Positions 50,327-58,839 are shown, counted from the stretch's first letter. The stretch: DNA of 64,000 nucleotides from DASRWT01 sp963748485 (GCA_963748485.1 CAVVJF010000019.1:124001-188000); one strand, 5' to 3'. Notes: generated by a model from the sequence alone, not told the origin. Numbers and translations: made by a program.

Positions 50327-50776
50327 CTAGTCGGAGAGGACGCGAAAAACTGGGTGCTGGGGTGCGATGCGGACGAGCTCGGCCTCCGGGGCATCGACGC
50401 CCACCCCGGCGAAGAACTGCTTCACCTCCCACGCCCACTCCTTGAGATAGGCGCGCAGGATCGGCGGCTTCTCATGATCGGGCACTTCCTCGACGCGCAC
50501 GTTCTCGACCTTCCCGCCGACGGTAAGTCGTCCGACGCGGCTGACCCGGATGTTGCGCACCCACTGCGTCTCACCGCGCGGGGCGACCAGGTAGCGCTGG
50601 CCCGCGAAGCTGAGCGGGTTGACCGGGGTGCTGTGCCACTTGCCGGTCTTGCGCCCCTGCACCGCGAGCACGCGGGCTCCCTTCATGCTCAGTCCAAGCC
50701 GACCGGCGAGGAAGCTGACGACGGGATTGAAGACCCGCGAGGTGAAGAAGCCGGGCTTGATGTAGGACGCCGTCAG
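50327..50776 (-). CDS. Deazaflavin (F420)-dependent nitroreductase-like protein
   Basis: A 149-residue DDN-type protein. The conserved N-terminus TASYIKPGFFTSRVFNPVVSFLAGRLGLSMKGARVLAVQGRKTGKWHSTPVNPLSFAGQRYLVAPRGETQWVRNIRVSRVGRLTVGGK is complete only if translation begins at a CTG at 50776, which has AAGGAG 6 nt upstream; the first ATG is at 50686 within the fold. Relatives use reduced F420 to reduce nitro groups or quinones. The CTG start is inference from homology and spacing. Confidence 0.85.
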   Translation of the reverse strand: MTASYIKPGFFTSRVFNPVVSFLAGRLGLSMKGARVLAVQGRKTGKWHSTPVNPLSFAGQRYLVAPRGETQWVRNIRVSRVGRLTVGGKVENVRVEEVPDHEKPPILRAYLKEWAWEVKQFFAGVGVDAPEAELVRIAPQHPVFRVLSD

Positions 50777-50998
50777 GATCGACTCCTTGGTGTGGTGGAG
50801 CCGAGGGCCGAGTTGAACGCGAACTACTGACTACGAAGCCTGCAATCCAATCCTATCTCACTCTGCCCCCACAGAGGGCCCACGATTGGCGGCGATGACG
50901 CCGCGGCCGGAAACCAACCTGCTCATCTGCCATGGCGTGCTGACTCCGCACTGTCGATTCCCGGGGGCGCTGGCGTCGTACTGGGTGAGGAGGGACCG

Positions 50999-51160
50999 AT
51001 GCGCTACATGCTGCTCATCAACATCGACAAGACCGCGGCCACGCAGAAGCCCGAGATGGGAAGGCTGAGGGCGCTTCGCGCAGCACAATATCGTGACCGA
51101 TCGCATGAAAGGTGGGTGGGTCGTGGCCGGCCGAGGGGCGCTTGGAGTTCGCGTTCCTGA
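50999..51160 (+). pseudogene. Truncated YCII-related gene
   Basis: An ATG after GAGGAGG begins MRYMLLINIDKTAATQKPEMG, the typical start of YCII-like proteins. After 21 codons the sequence switches to the dispersed repeat (from 51061), giving a nonsense end of about 33 residues before TGA. It is a gene fragment cut by the repeat. Confidence 0.7.
51061..51129 (+). repeat. Downstream dispersed repeat, copy D
   Basis: Matches 27113-27180 over its whole length, with scattered changes: AAGGCTGA-G-GCTTCGCG at the start and TCGCATGAAAGGTGGGTGGG followed by TCGTGGCCG at the end. It interrupts a YCII-like gene. Confidence 0.75.
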
Positions 51161-51240
51161 GGCTTGGGGCGCATGCCATCGGCATCGCCGCCTCAGGATC
51201 ACACAAGCACGTTCAGGGTCTTTCGCCAGGCACGAACCTG

Positions 51241-51280
51241 CCAAAGCAATGCGATTCACGTAACTCAGAAGCTCAGTTAG
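51241..51280 (+). repeat. Second downstream repeat, copy D
   Basis: CAATGCGATTCACGTAACTC then AGAAGCTCAGTTAG is shared with 58405-58444. In both places it follows the first downstream repeat, after about 110 nt here and about 33 nt there. Confidence 0.75.
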
Positions 51281-51361
51281 CGCCGCGTGTGCCGTCGGCA
51301 GCGCCACCCGTCGTGGCGCCGTGCGTCCGGGTGGAGTATCGTCAATGCGAACCGGACAACC

Positions 51362-52630
51362 ATGAGCCAGCTCAACTCCAAGAAACGGGCGCAGCTGCCC
51401 AAGAGCGCCTTCGCGTACGTGGATTCGAAGGGACGAAGGCGCCTGCCGATCCACGACGAGCCGCACGTGCGAAACGCCCTGTCGCGCTTCAACCAGGTGG
51501 CGTTCGAGGACGATGCGGCCAAGGAGCGGTCGCGCAAGCGGCTGCTCGAGGCCGCCAAGAAGTACCGGATCGTCCCCGTCGGCTTCATGACCGGCCAATT
51601 GCAGTCGCAGATGAGCGAGGCGGCGGCCGGGCGGCTGGTGATCGAGCTGGGCCAGGTCGGCACGCCGGCCGAGCTCGAACGGCGGCTGCGCGCGGCCCTC
51701 CGTGACCCCTCGCTCTCGGTCCTGCGCTGGTCCGAGTCGACCGGCGCCTATCTCGACGCCGCCGGTCGGCCGGCTGCGCTGCCGGGTGAGGGCGAGGGCC
51801 GAGCCGTGACGCTCCTCGAGCGCCAGGGCCAGCCGATGACCGCCCTCGTGCACGACCGCACCGTCCTGGACAATCCGGACCTCGTGAAGACCGTGACGGC
51901 CGCGGCCAGGATGGCGGTCGAGAACGAGCGGCTGCGCGGCCAGGTCGAAGCGCAGGCCAGCGAAGCGCGAACCCTGCCGACCGGGCCGGTGACCTTCCTC
52001 TCGACCGATATCGAGGGGTCGACGGGCCTCCTCCAGCGACTGGGCGATCGGTATGCCGCCCTCTTGGCCGAGGTCCGCGCCATCATCCGGAGCGCCGTGC
52101 ACCGAACGGGCGGCCGCGAGGTCGACGCGCGGGCGGATGAGTACTTCGCGGTCTTCGAGCGCGCTGCCGCGGCACTCGAGGCCGCCCTGGAGATCGACCG
52201 GACCTTGCGGGGACGTGCCTGGCCCGACGGAGTCGATGTCAAGGTGCGAGCCGGCATTCACAGCGGACGGCCCACGCTGACCGACACCGGGTATGTCGGG
52301 CTGGCCGTCCACACCGTCGCGCGGATCTGCTCGGCTGCACACGGCGGCCAGATCCTGCTCTCCGCCGCCGCCCGGGATGCCGTGGGCCGGTCGCGGCCGA
52401 CCGGCATCCGCTTCCGCGGACGGGGCTCGCATCGGCTCCGCGGCCTGCGCGAGCCGCTGGCCGTGTTCCAGGTCGCGGCCGCGGATCTGCCGGCCCGGTT
52501 CCCGGCGCTGCGGACTCTCGAGGCGCCGGGTGGCGAGACCAGTGACCGACCCTTCAGCGAAGCCGCGTCCCCAGCGCGTAGCCGGCCGCGCGCCCGATCG
52601 GGCAAAGCAGGAGTGAGCGGGTCGGGCTGA
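51362..52630 (+). CDS. DUF6582-like plus class III adenylate/guanylate cyclase
   Basis: A 422-residue protein. Residues 1-75 match a small domain seen in DUF6582-type proteins (FAYVDSKGRRRLPIHDEPHVRNALSRFNQVAFEDDAAKERSRKRLLEAAKKYRIVPVGFM). Residues about 80-200 resemble a truncated sensor-like region (VTLLERQGQPMTALVHDRTVLDNPDLVKTVTAAARMAVENERLRGQV). Residues 205-370 form the cyclase domain: VTFLSTDIEGSTGLLQRLGDRYAALL, EVDARADEYFAVF and AGIHSGRPTLTDTGYVGLAVHTVARICSAAHGGQILLS. The second metal Asp motif reads ADEYF rather than GDGFF. The start is ATG 51362. Confidence 0.88.
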   Translation: MSQLNSKKRAQLPKSAFAYVDSKGRRRLPIHDEPHVRNALSRFNQVAFEDDAAKERSRKRLLEAAKKYRIVPVGFMTGQLQSQMSEAAAGRLVIELGQVGTPAELERRLRAALRDPSLSVLRWSESTGAYLDAAGRPAALPGEGEGRAVTLLERQGQPMTALVHDRTVLDNPDLVKTVTAAARMAVENERLRGQVEAQASEARTLPTGPVTFLSTDIEGSTGLLQRLGDRYAALLAEVRAIIRSAVHRTGGREVDARADEYFAVFERAAAALEAALEIDRTLRGRAWPDGVDVKVRAGIHSGRPTLTDTGYVGLAVHTVARICSAAHGGQILLSAAARDAVGRSRPTGIRFRGRGSHRLRGLREPLAVFQVAAADLPARFPALRTLEAPGGETSDRPFSEAASPARSRPRARSGKAGVSGSG

Positions 52631-52670
52631 CGAGCAGCGCGCCCAGCGCCTCCTTTGAAGTGGCGGCCGG

Positions 52671-53753
52671 TCATCGGAACGCGATCCCGGCCGCCGCCCG
52701 CTCCGCATCGCTCCAGTTCTTGGCCCGCTGTAGCCGGGTCACCCAGTCTTCGGCGGCGGCCAAGTACGCCGGCCGCGGACTCAGCTGAGACTCGCGGAGA
52801 CACGCTTCGGTGAACTTGATGGCATGGGGATCCGCCGTTTCGACGGCCTGTTCCACCAGCACCGCCCGCTTGAGGGGAGTCGCATCGCAGCGTCCGACGG
52901 CGCGCTCGTCGGCGTAGACGGCGCATTCCGCCGCAACGACTTGCCAGACGTAGGCGAGCGCGGTCTGATGCAACGTGGCGGGCAGGTGCGGCAAGAGCAA
53001 ACGGAGCGCGGCCGGCGCCGTGACGGTATGAAGGAGGACGAGCGGCTGCCGGCTCGCGTTCGCGAGATACAGACGGGCACCTGCCTCGGTAAGCGCGCTC
53101 AGGGCGTGGTCGACCGACTCCGGCTCAGCGAGGCGATCTACCGCTGCGGTGAACTCGGCATGCGATTCGGTCACGTGGAGGAGAAGCTCTCTCGGCATGC
53201 CGCGCCGCGGCCGCCCTCGCATGAGGAGCGGGATCTGCCGGAGCGCCTCGTCGACATCGAGCGCGCCCGCCAAGCGCGGAACCCAGGGGAGCTCGCGGTA
53301 GTAGGCCGCCCAGTACGCGAGCGCTACGCCGACCTCTTCGATGCGAAGCGGCGTCTCGGCGTCCTCGAGCGCGCGAATTGCGTGCGCCGTGCGGATGAGT
53401 CCGTGACTCCCCGCCGAGACGGTTCCCCGCACCAGACGGTGGCTCCACTCAGCGACCACAGCCGGCCAGGGCGCCTCGACCAATTTCGCGCGAAAGAACG
53501 CAGCCCAATCGCCGATGCGGCCGATGACACCGAGCGCCTCGCGCCAGTTCTCGTCGGCGATCGGCGCGGTCTCTGGCGGCATCGGGCCGAGCGCCTGACA
53601 ATATCCATCTGTCCATTTCACCACGGCGTCGTCACGTCCCAGCGCGGCCAACGCCTCGGCGGCCATCGGACCATGATTGGGGTCGCCCCCACCCTTCACT
53701 TCGGCTCCGGTTCCCCGCAATCGCTCTAGCGCTTCGTCAATGGCTTGCTTCAT
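52671..53753 (-). CDS. Questin oxidase-like protein (DUF4243 family)
   Basis: A 360-residue helical protein of the questin oxidase-like family: AIDEALERLRGTGAEVKGGGDPNHGPMAAEALAALG at the start, WREALGVIGRIGDWAAFFRAKL, then EWSHRLVRGTVSAGSHGLIRTAHAIRAL and FTAAVDRLAEPESVDHAL with HTVTAPAALRLLLPHL. Conserved His residues in NHGP, SHGLIRTAH and HTVT may bind a metal or cofactor. Fungal relatives oxidise anthraquinones; bacterial roles are unknown. The ATG overlaps the stop of the MFS gene (ATGA), so they share a message. Confidence 0.85.
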   Translation of the reverse strand: MKQAIDEALERLRGTGAEVKGGGDPNHGPMAAEALAALGRDDAVVKWTDGYCQALGPMPPETAPIADENWREALGVIGRIGDWAAFFRAKLVEAPWPAVVAEWSHRLVRGTVSAGSHGLIRTAHAIRALEDAETPLRIEEVGVALAYWAAYYRELPWVPRLAGALDVDEALRQIPLLMRGRPRRGMPRELLLHVTESHAEFTAAVDRLAEPESVDHALSALTEAGARLYLANASRQPLVLLHTVTAPAALRLLLPHLPATLHQTALAYVWQVVAAECAVYADERAVGRCDATPLKRAVLVEQAVETADPHAIKFTEACLRESQLSPRPAYLAAAEDWVTRLQRAKNWSDAERAAAGIAFR

Positions 53754-55003
53754 CGTCCCTGTAACCCTTGCGGGTGCGCCACGCCGACGACGGTCCGTGT
53801 CGCCACCGCCCTTTCCGCCGCCCACGCGAGCAGCGCGAGGCTCAAGACACCATTGAGCACCGACAGCCGATATAGGCTGTCGGTGGTTGGCCCGTTTGAG
53901 AAGATGACCGCGATCAGGCCGCCCGCCAATGCCGCGCCGATAAAGCGCGCGGTTTGAAACAGCCCGGCCGCCGTTCCAATCGCCTCGCGCATCGCCAGCT
54001 GGCTCAACTCGGCTTGCAGTCCCAGGTTGTTGAAGGCGTTCGATACGCCGAGCGAAAGCCCCGCCGCGAGGAGGGCCACCATCCACGTCTGCACTCCGAC
54101 CGTCATGACCAGCGCGGCGCCGAGACACAACGCGCTCGCGCCCAAGACCAGCGCCCGCCGAGCACCTGCCCGCGACACCGTCCAGATCGCGAACGGCATG
54201 GCGAGCGCGGCCCCGCCCGCCAGGGGCAGCATCATGAGGCCCGTGCTGGCGGCGCTGAGCTGGCCCACGTGCTCGAGCCAGAGGGGCAGCGCGAAGAAGA
54301 ACGAAAAGAACACCACGCACGCCATCGCGAAACGCGCGTACACCGACAGCAGTGGTCCGCGCGTGGCGAGATTCCCGCGGCGGACCGAGACCGCTGGAGC
54401 TCGCCGACCGGGGTCGGGATCGGCGGGCACATGGCGGAGCGCGAGCCCGATGCCGACGATGGCGATGGGAACGTTCACGAGAAAGATCGCGCGCCACCCC
54501 GCGGTGGCGATGAGCGCGCCGCCGAGCACCGGGCCGAGCGCTGCGCTCAGGTTCCCCGACATCGCCACCGCCCCGAGCCATCCGGCCGGCACCCGACGAT
54601 TCGAACCGTCCGGAGCCTCGAGGCCCCGTAGCACACCGAGTCCGGCGGGAAACGCGGTGGACGTGCCGAGCGCCAGGAGAGCGCGCAGCGCGACCAACAC
54701 CGGGAACGTGACGGCGTAGGACGCGGCGAGCCCGCTAGCCCCGGCGATGACCAGACCCGCCACCAGTACCCGCCGCGGGCCGAGAGCGTCCGCGAGGCAG
54801 CCGGCGAGGGGATGGCCAACCGCGGAAGCCAGTGCGAAGGCCGAGACGAGCCAGGTCGAGGTGCTCGTGCTGACGCCGAACACACGCCCCAGCTCCGAGA
54901 GGGCGACCGCGATCATCGACGTGTTGAGGGGGTTCAACACGGTCGCCACGGCGACGGTGCCTACGGCCGCCAGCGTCGAGGGAGGCGTGTGTCGAGACGT
55001 CAT
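53750..55003 (-). CDS. MFS drug-exporter-like transporter
   Basis: A 417-residue MFS protein of about 12 helices: VATVLNPLNTSMIAVALSELGRVFG at the start, WLVSAFALASAVGHPLAGCLADALGPRRVLVAG (motif A), and GNLSAALGPVLGGALIATAGWRAIFLVNVPIAI, the motif C of proton/drug antiporters. It is divergent from a LysR gene, which probably controls it, and cotranscribed with the questin oxidase-like gene. A role in pumping out an aromatic compound is inference. Confidence 0.93.
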   Translation of the reverse strand: MTSRHTPPSTLAAVGTVAVATVLNPLNTSMIAVALSELGRVFGVSTSTSTWLVSAFALASAVGHPLAGCLADALGPRRVLVAGLVIAGASGLAASYAVTFPVLVALRALLALGTSTAFPAGLGVLRGLEAPDGSNRRVPAGWLGAVAMSGNLSAALGPVLGGALIATAGWRAIFLVNVPIAIVGIGLALRHVPADPDPGRRAPAVSVRRGNLATRGPLLSVYARFAMACVVFFSFFFALPLWLEHVGQLSAASTGLMMLPLAGGAALAMPFAIWTVSRAGARRALVLGASALCLGAALVMTVGVQTWMVALLAAGLSLGVSNAFNNLGLQAELSQLAMREAIGTAAGLFQTARFIGAALAGGLIAVIFSNGPTTDSLYRLSVLNGVLSLALLAWAAERAVATRTVVGVAHPQGLQGR

Positions 55004-55087
55004 CTCCGATCTCCACGTCCGAGTATCCGCACCCCGGCTGGTGCGTCCAAGATTTTGTCAGGCCTCCTGTGATACCTTCCCGGCATC

Positions 55088-56002
55088 ATGGATCTTCGGC
55101 ACTTTCGGTATTTCGCCGCCGTCGCCGAGGAGCTCCATTTCGGCCGCGCCGCCGCGCGCGTCCGTGTCGCCCAGCCGGCACTGAGCCGCCAAATTCGCGA
55201 CCTGGAGGCCGAGCTGGGACTCCGCCTCCTCGAGCGTGACCGGCGCCGGGTGGCCCTCACGGCGGCCGGCGCCGTGTTTCTCACGGAGATCCGACGCTTG
55301 CTTGGGCAGGTCGACCGGGCCGTGGAGATCGCGCGTCGGACCGCGCGCGGTGAGCACGGCTCGCTCGGGATCGGCTATGTGCCGGCCGTTGCCTACAGCG
55401 CCCTGCCCGACATCGTCCGAGCGTTTCGGCGGCGCCTGCCTGACGTGGAGATCCAGCTTCATGAAATGAGCCCGGTCCAGCAGGTCGAGGCCCTGCTCGC
55501 CGAGCGGGTCGACGCGGGGTTCCTCCGCGGCCCGATCGACGAGCCGGCGCTCGCTGCGGACATCGTGTTGGAGGAGGCGCTCGTCGCCGCGCTACCGTCC
55601 GGCCACCCGCTTGGTGCCCGTAAGCGACTGGGCCTCGCCATGCTCGCGAAGGAGCCGTTCGTGCTCCCGGCCCGATCGCGCGGACCCGGTTTTCACGACC
55701 AGATCGTGGCCATGTGTCACACGGCGGGCTTCAGCCCGCGCGTGGTGCAAGAGGGGTCCCAGACAGACGCAATCAGCCTCGTCGCATCGGGAGCGGGAGT
55801 CGCCATTGTCCCGACGTCCTTACGCGTCATTCGCCGCGCCGGCGTCGTCTACCGCCCGCTGCGCGAACGTCCGGTGACGCAATTGGTGATGGTCTGGCGC
55901 AAGGGTGCTCCCTCGCCTGTGCTCCATGCTTTCCTCGACATGGTGCGAGGACTCGGGAGGCGAGGGATCCGACCGCGGTCACGGCGATCGGAGGTACTCT
56001 GA
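55088..56002 (+). CDS. LysR-family transcriptional regulator (CatM/BenM-like)
   Basis: A 304-residue LysR regulator: MDLRHFRYFAAVAEELHFGRAAARVRVAQPALSRQIRDLEAELGLRLLERDRRRVALT is the helix-turn-helix, and GSLGIGYVPAVAYSALPDIVRAFRRRLPDVEIQLHEM begins the effector domain. The LRHFRYFAAVAEELHFGRAA start is typical of the aromatic-catabolism branch. It diverges from the MFS gene with 84 nt between, consistent with control of the exporter. Confidence 0.93.
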   Translation: MDLRHFRYFAAVAEELHFGRAAARVRVAQPALSRQIRDLEAELGLRLLERDRRRVALTAAGAVFLTEIRRLLGQVDRAVEIARRTARGEHGSLGIGYVPAVAYSALPDIVRAFRRRLPDVEIQLHEMSPVQQVEALLAERVDAGFLRGPIDEPALAADIVLEEALVAALPSGHPLGARKRLGLAMLAKEPFVLPARSRGPGFHDQIVAMCHTAGFSPRVVQEGSQTDAISLVASGAGVAIVPTSLRVIRRAGVVYRPLRERPVTQLVMVWRKGAPSPVLHAFLDMVRGLGRRGIRPRSRRSEVL

Positions 56003-56003
56003 T

Positions 56004-56744
56004 CTAGGCGTGTCGCTTCTCTAAGAGGGCGCTCGCATTCAAGCGGCTGGGTCTGCGGCGCCCCAATGCAGACGCCGAAGCGATTGAGGCGAACAGGTAG
56101 CGCTCAAACCAGTTGGGGAAAGCGCGGACCCATTCGCGCCGGCCCTCAAGGACCAGGCCAGCACCCGCCGCCTGCCGCAGCGTCAACTCCCCGCGCCACC
56201 AGCCGATAAGGGTGCGGCGGTCCGCACGCAGGCAAAGCTCTTCCGGAAAACCCGGGTTGAAGGTGCAGAGCGATACCTCGCTGCGGCGGAGCAAGAGATA
56301 GTGGCGACTTGCACTCCCGCGTACGTCGGTCAGCTCAATCCGCACGACCAGAGGCCTCTCGGGCAGCGCGTCCCGACGCACGCGGCGATGAATGTCCCAC
56401 ATGAGGACGCGCGGGTCCAGCTCGCTCGAGCGGAGCTCGCGAGGGAGCCATCGCTGGCCCCATATACCGAGCTCCCGCACGACACCGGCGAGCTCTAAGC
56501 CGGCTGGCGTCAAACGGTACTCGGATCCGCCGGCGGCGCCCTCATGACGGTCGATGACGCCGGCGCCGACCAACTCGCGGAACCGCGCCGAGAGCATCGT
56601 CCGCGAGATGCGCGGGATCCCGCGCTGCACTTCTCCGAAGCGACAGCTGCCCGATAGCAGCTCACGCACGATGAGCAGCGTCCATCGTTCGCCGAGCAGA
56701 TCGAGCGCACGGGCTACCGAGCAGAATTGTCCGTAGCTCTTCAT
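56004..56744 (-). CDS. HxlR-type regulator with SCP2-like C-terminal domain
   Basis: A 246-residue regulator: MKSYGQFCSVARALDLLGERWTLLIVRELLSGSCRFGEVQRGIPRISRTMLSARFRELV is an HxlR winged helix; the C-terminal 110 residues (RPLVVRIELTDVRGSASRHYLLLRRSEVSLCTFNPGFPEELCLRADRRTLIGWWRGELTLRQAAGAG) resemble an SCP2-type lipid- or ligand-binding fold often fused to HxlR in actinobacterial-like genomes. The ATG at 56744 is chosen; the upstream extension has no support. It diverges from the EamA gene and may regulate it. Confidence 0.9.
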   Translation of the reverse strand: MKSYGQFCSVARALDLLGERWTLLIVRELLSGSCRFGEVQRGIPRISRTMLSARFRELVGAGVIDRHEGAAGGSEYRLTPAGLELAGVVRELGIWGQRWLPRELRSSELDPRVLMWDIHRRVRRDALPERPLVVRIELTDVRGSASRHYLLLRRSEVSLCTFNPGFPEELCLRADRRTLIGWWRGELTLRQAAGAGLVLEGRREWVRAFPNWFERYLFASIASASALGRRRPSRLNASALLEKRHA

Positions 56745-56844
56745 GCTCAGACGATATCGCGACCCGCCTGCGGCTGGAGGTACGGATTTCGTACCACCCG
56801 GATGAATCGGTGACTCGTAGTCTCTACGGCACGGGACCATCAGA

Positions 56845-57801
56845 ATGAAGACGGAGACGTTGGCGAACTTCGCCGCGGCGAGTGCAGCGCTCAGCGCCGG
56901 CGCATCTGTGGTGGCAACTCGCCTTGTCGTGGCCGAAACCGACCCAGTCACATTGGCGTTCTATCGCTATGTGATCGCCACGATATGCATTGCCCCGGTT
57001 CTGATCGCCCGGTGGCCAACGTGCAGTATGCCCATGCGGGACACGGTCACCATCGCGTCTCTGGGCGCTCTCTTCTTCGGGTTTTTCCCCTGGGCATTCA
57101 GCGCGGCTCTGCAGTACACCACCGCCGCCAGAGGTGCTATTGGCATCGCAACCATTCCCATTCAGACCCTTATTCTCGCGGTCTTCCTTGGACGGGAGGT
57201 TCTGACCTACGCCAAGGTGCTGAGCGTCAGTCTGGCGTTCGTCGGGGTGGCCGTTGCGTTTGGGTCTGCGGCGCTCAGCATCGAACGCCCTGACTATCTG
57301 ATCGGCGACGGACTCATGTTGCTCGGTGCACTGAGCGCGGCCATCTACTCCGTTTTCGCGCGGCCGGTCTTGCAGCGATACGATTCCCTGTTTGTGACCG
57401 GATGTGGAATGGTGTTCGGCGCCTCGGCTCTGCTCCCTCTAGCGGCGCTCGCCGGCGCGGTCTCCTCAGTGCCAAGGTTCACTGTCAACGGTTGGTTCGC
57501 CCTGCTGTTTCTCGGGACGATCGGGGGAGCCCTGCAGTTTGGCTTGTTTATTTGGGCCCTGCGCTGGTTGCCGCCCATCCGCACGGTGATCTATCTGACA
57601 CTCAACCCGATGTCGACGATGCTTCTGGCCGCGGTATATCTTGACGAGGCGATCACGATTCACCTCGTTATCGGGCTTGGATTGGTGATGTCGGGTATCT
57701 TTCTCGCCAATAGACCTCAAGCAACAAATCAGTTTTCGATCCTGCTGTCGATCTGGCATGCCGCAGTTCGACTTACGAGAGGGGGGAGGCACCGATACTG
57801 A
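56845..57801 (+). CDS. EamA-family exporter with repeat-derived C-terminus
   Basis: A 318-residue protein with ten predicted helices in two EamA repeats: FAAASAALSAGASVVATRLVVAETDPVTLAFYRYVIA and LIGDGLMLLGALSAAIYSVFARPVL start the halves. It probably exports a metabolite. After the last helix the reading frame runs into the dispersed repeat, so the final 24 residues (from about NQFSILLSIWHAAVRL) are encoded by the element and replace the natural C-terminus. Overall codon use is less GC-rich than most neighbours. Confidence 0.92.
   Translation: MKTETLANFAAASAALSAGASVVATRLVVAETDPVTLAFYRYVIATICIAPVLIARWPTCSMPMRDTVTIASLGALFFGFFPWAFSAALQYTTAARGAIGIATIPIQTLILAVFLGREVLTYAKVLSVSLAFVGVAVAFGSAALSIERPDYLIGDGLMLLGALSAAIYSVFARPVLQRYDSLFVTGCGMVFGASALLPLAALAGAVSSVPRFTVNGWFALLFLGTIGGALQFGLFIWALRWLPPIRTVIYLTLNPMSTMLLAAVYLDEAITIHLVIGLGLVMSGIFLANRPQATNQFSILLSIWHAAVRLTRGGRHRY
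57740..57790 (+). repeat. Dispersed stem-loop repeat, copy B
   Basis: Core GTCGA at 57747-57751 and TCGAC at 57768-57772, 26 nt, with inner GGC-AT-GCC also able to pair. TCCTGCT precedes and GGGGGGAGG follows. It overlaps the end of the EamA frame and lies 73 nt before a DinB gene. Confidence 0.85.
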
Positions 57802-57844
57802 CGAGGTCTGGGAGAGACTACCGCTCTAGAGAGAGGAGAACATC

Positions 57845-58324
57845 ATGGGAGCAAAGGGCGAAGCGCTTGCGAAGCAGTTCGAGGCCAAGGCTCAGGAGGC
57901 CGCCACCGTGCTCGAGAAGCTAAGCGATGCGGACTGGAAGAAGGTGACCGAAGCGGAGAAGTGGCCCGTCGGCGTGACCGCGCATCATCTGGCGACCTCG
58001 TACGAGCGGGTCCCCGACGTTGCCACGGGGCTCGCGACCGGGCAATCGTTCGGCAACTTCACAAGGAAGGTCCTCGACGAGGGGAACGCCCAGCACGCGA
58101 AGGATTTCGCCGGTTGCACCAAGGAGGAGACGCTCGCGCTCCATCGGAAGGGCACCGCGAAGGCCGCTGCCGCGGTCCGCGGGTTCAGCGACGCGCAGCT
58201 GGAGACGAGGGGGGTCCTCTTCACGGACGCGCCGCCGATGACGGTGGAGCAGCTGATCATGGGGGCCCTCATCAACCACACCGACGAACACTACGGCAGC
58301 ATCCGGAAGACGGTAGGCAAGTAA
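57845..58324 (+). CDS. DinB-family protein, copy 1
   Basis: A 159-residue protein of the DinB/DfsB-like four-helix metal-binding superfamily. H in GVTAHHLATSYERVPDV near residue 48 and H in INHTDEHYGSIRKTVGK near residues 146-150 match the usual three-His metal site. A GAGAGGAG site precedes the ATG. It differs from the copy at 62087 at only three residues (A/G, P/S, T/A), so duplication or conversion is recent. Possible roles are thiol-dependent transfer or isomerisation. Confidence 0.9.
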   Translation: MGAKGEALAKQFEAKAQEAATVLEKLSDADWKKVTEAEKWPVGVTAHHLATSYERVPDVATGLATGQSFGNFTRKVLDEGNAQHAKDFAGCTKEETLALHRKGTAKAAAAVRGFSDAQLETRGVLFTDAPPMTVEQLIMGALINHTDEHYGSIRKTVGK

Positions 58325-58444
58325 GGCTGACGGTGCTTCGCGCGGCGCGTTATCCTGCCCGTTCGCATGAAGCGATCGCTCGTCTCACCGCCGCCGGGGC
58401 GCGCCCAAGGCAATGCGATTCACGTAACTCAGAAGCTCAGTTAG
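58322..58444 (+). repeat. Downstream dispersed repeats, copy B
   Basis: 58322-58371 matches the first downstream repeat (as at 27113 and 51061) up to GCATGAA; 58405-58444 matches the second (as at 51241). The first begins in the stop codon of the DinB gene. Confidence 0.75.
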
Positions 58445-58524
58445 TGACGCCCGAGACCGAGTGACGCGCACCGCGACGATTTGCTCGCGTCCATCGTTCC
58501 TAGGCGCACGAAGCACCTGCCTCA

Positions 58525-58839
58525 TCATGACGGCACGCTGCTCACGCCGAACCAAGCGAGCCACTCGCTGACCAGCGTCAGCCGCTCCCGGTCGATGCGG
58601 TAGATGCGCGTGCGCCCACGCTGCTCCTGGCGCAGGAGGCCCGCCTCCTCGAGGACGCGGAGATGCCGCGTCGTCGTGGGCCACTTGTGCGCGAAGCGGC
58701 CCGCGATCTCTCCCGACGTCGCTTCGCCGCCGCGGAAGTGCACGGTGAGCAGAATCTGGCGGCGTGCAGGGTGCGCGAGAGCGGCCACGACGGCGTCGAG
58801 CAGCGCCAACCGCTCCCGCACATCTTCGGGGAGGGTCAG
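58525..58839 (-). CDS. ArsR-family transcriptional regulator
   Basis: A regulator of about 104 residues with the ArsR winged helix: LLDAVVAALAHPARRQILLTVHFRGGEATSGEIAGRFAHKWPTTTRHLRVLEEAGLLRQEQRGRTRIYRIDRERL. No metal-binding cysteines are seen. The best start is a CTG overlapping the upstream stop (CTGA) with GAGGTGGAG upstream; a GTG at 58821 is the alternative. It is cotranscribed with the monooxygenase gene and probably controls it through the repeats near 59204-59242. Confidence 0.85.
   Translation of the reverse strand: MTLPEDVRERLALLDAVVAALAHPARRQILLTVHFRGGEATSGEIAGRFAHKWPTTTRHLRVLEEAGLLRQEQRGRTRIYRIDRERLTLVSEWLAWFGVSSVPS

Larger units (their letters stand above)
50777..51361 (+). other. 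Intergenic region with gene remnant and repeats
   Basis: Holds a short YCII-like remnant (50999-51160) joined to the downstream dispersed repeats (51061-51129 and 51241-51280). A degenerate version of the stem-loop repeat may lie at about 50945-50991 (ACTCCGCACTGTCGAT and a later GTCG with G-rich tract). No other gene is supported. Confidence 0.6.
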
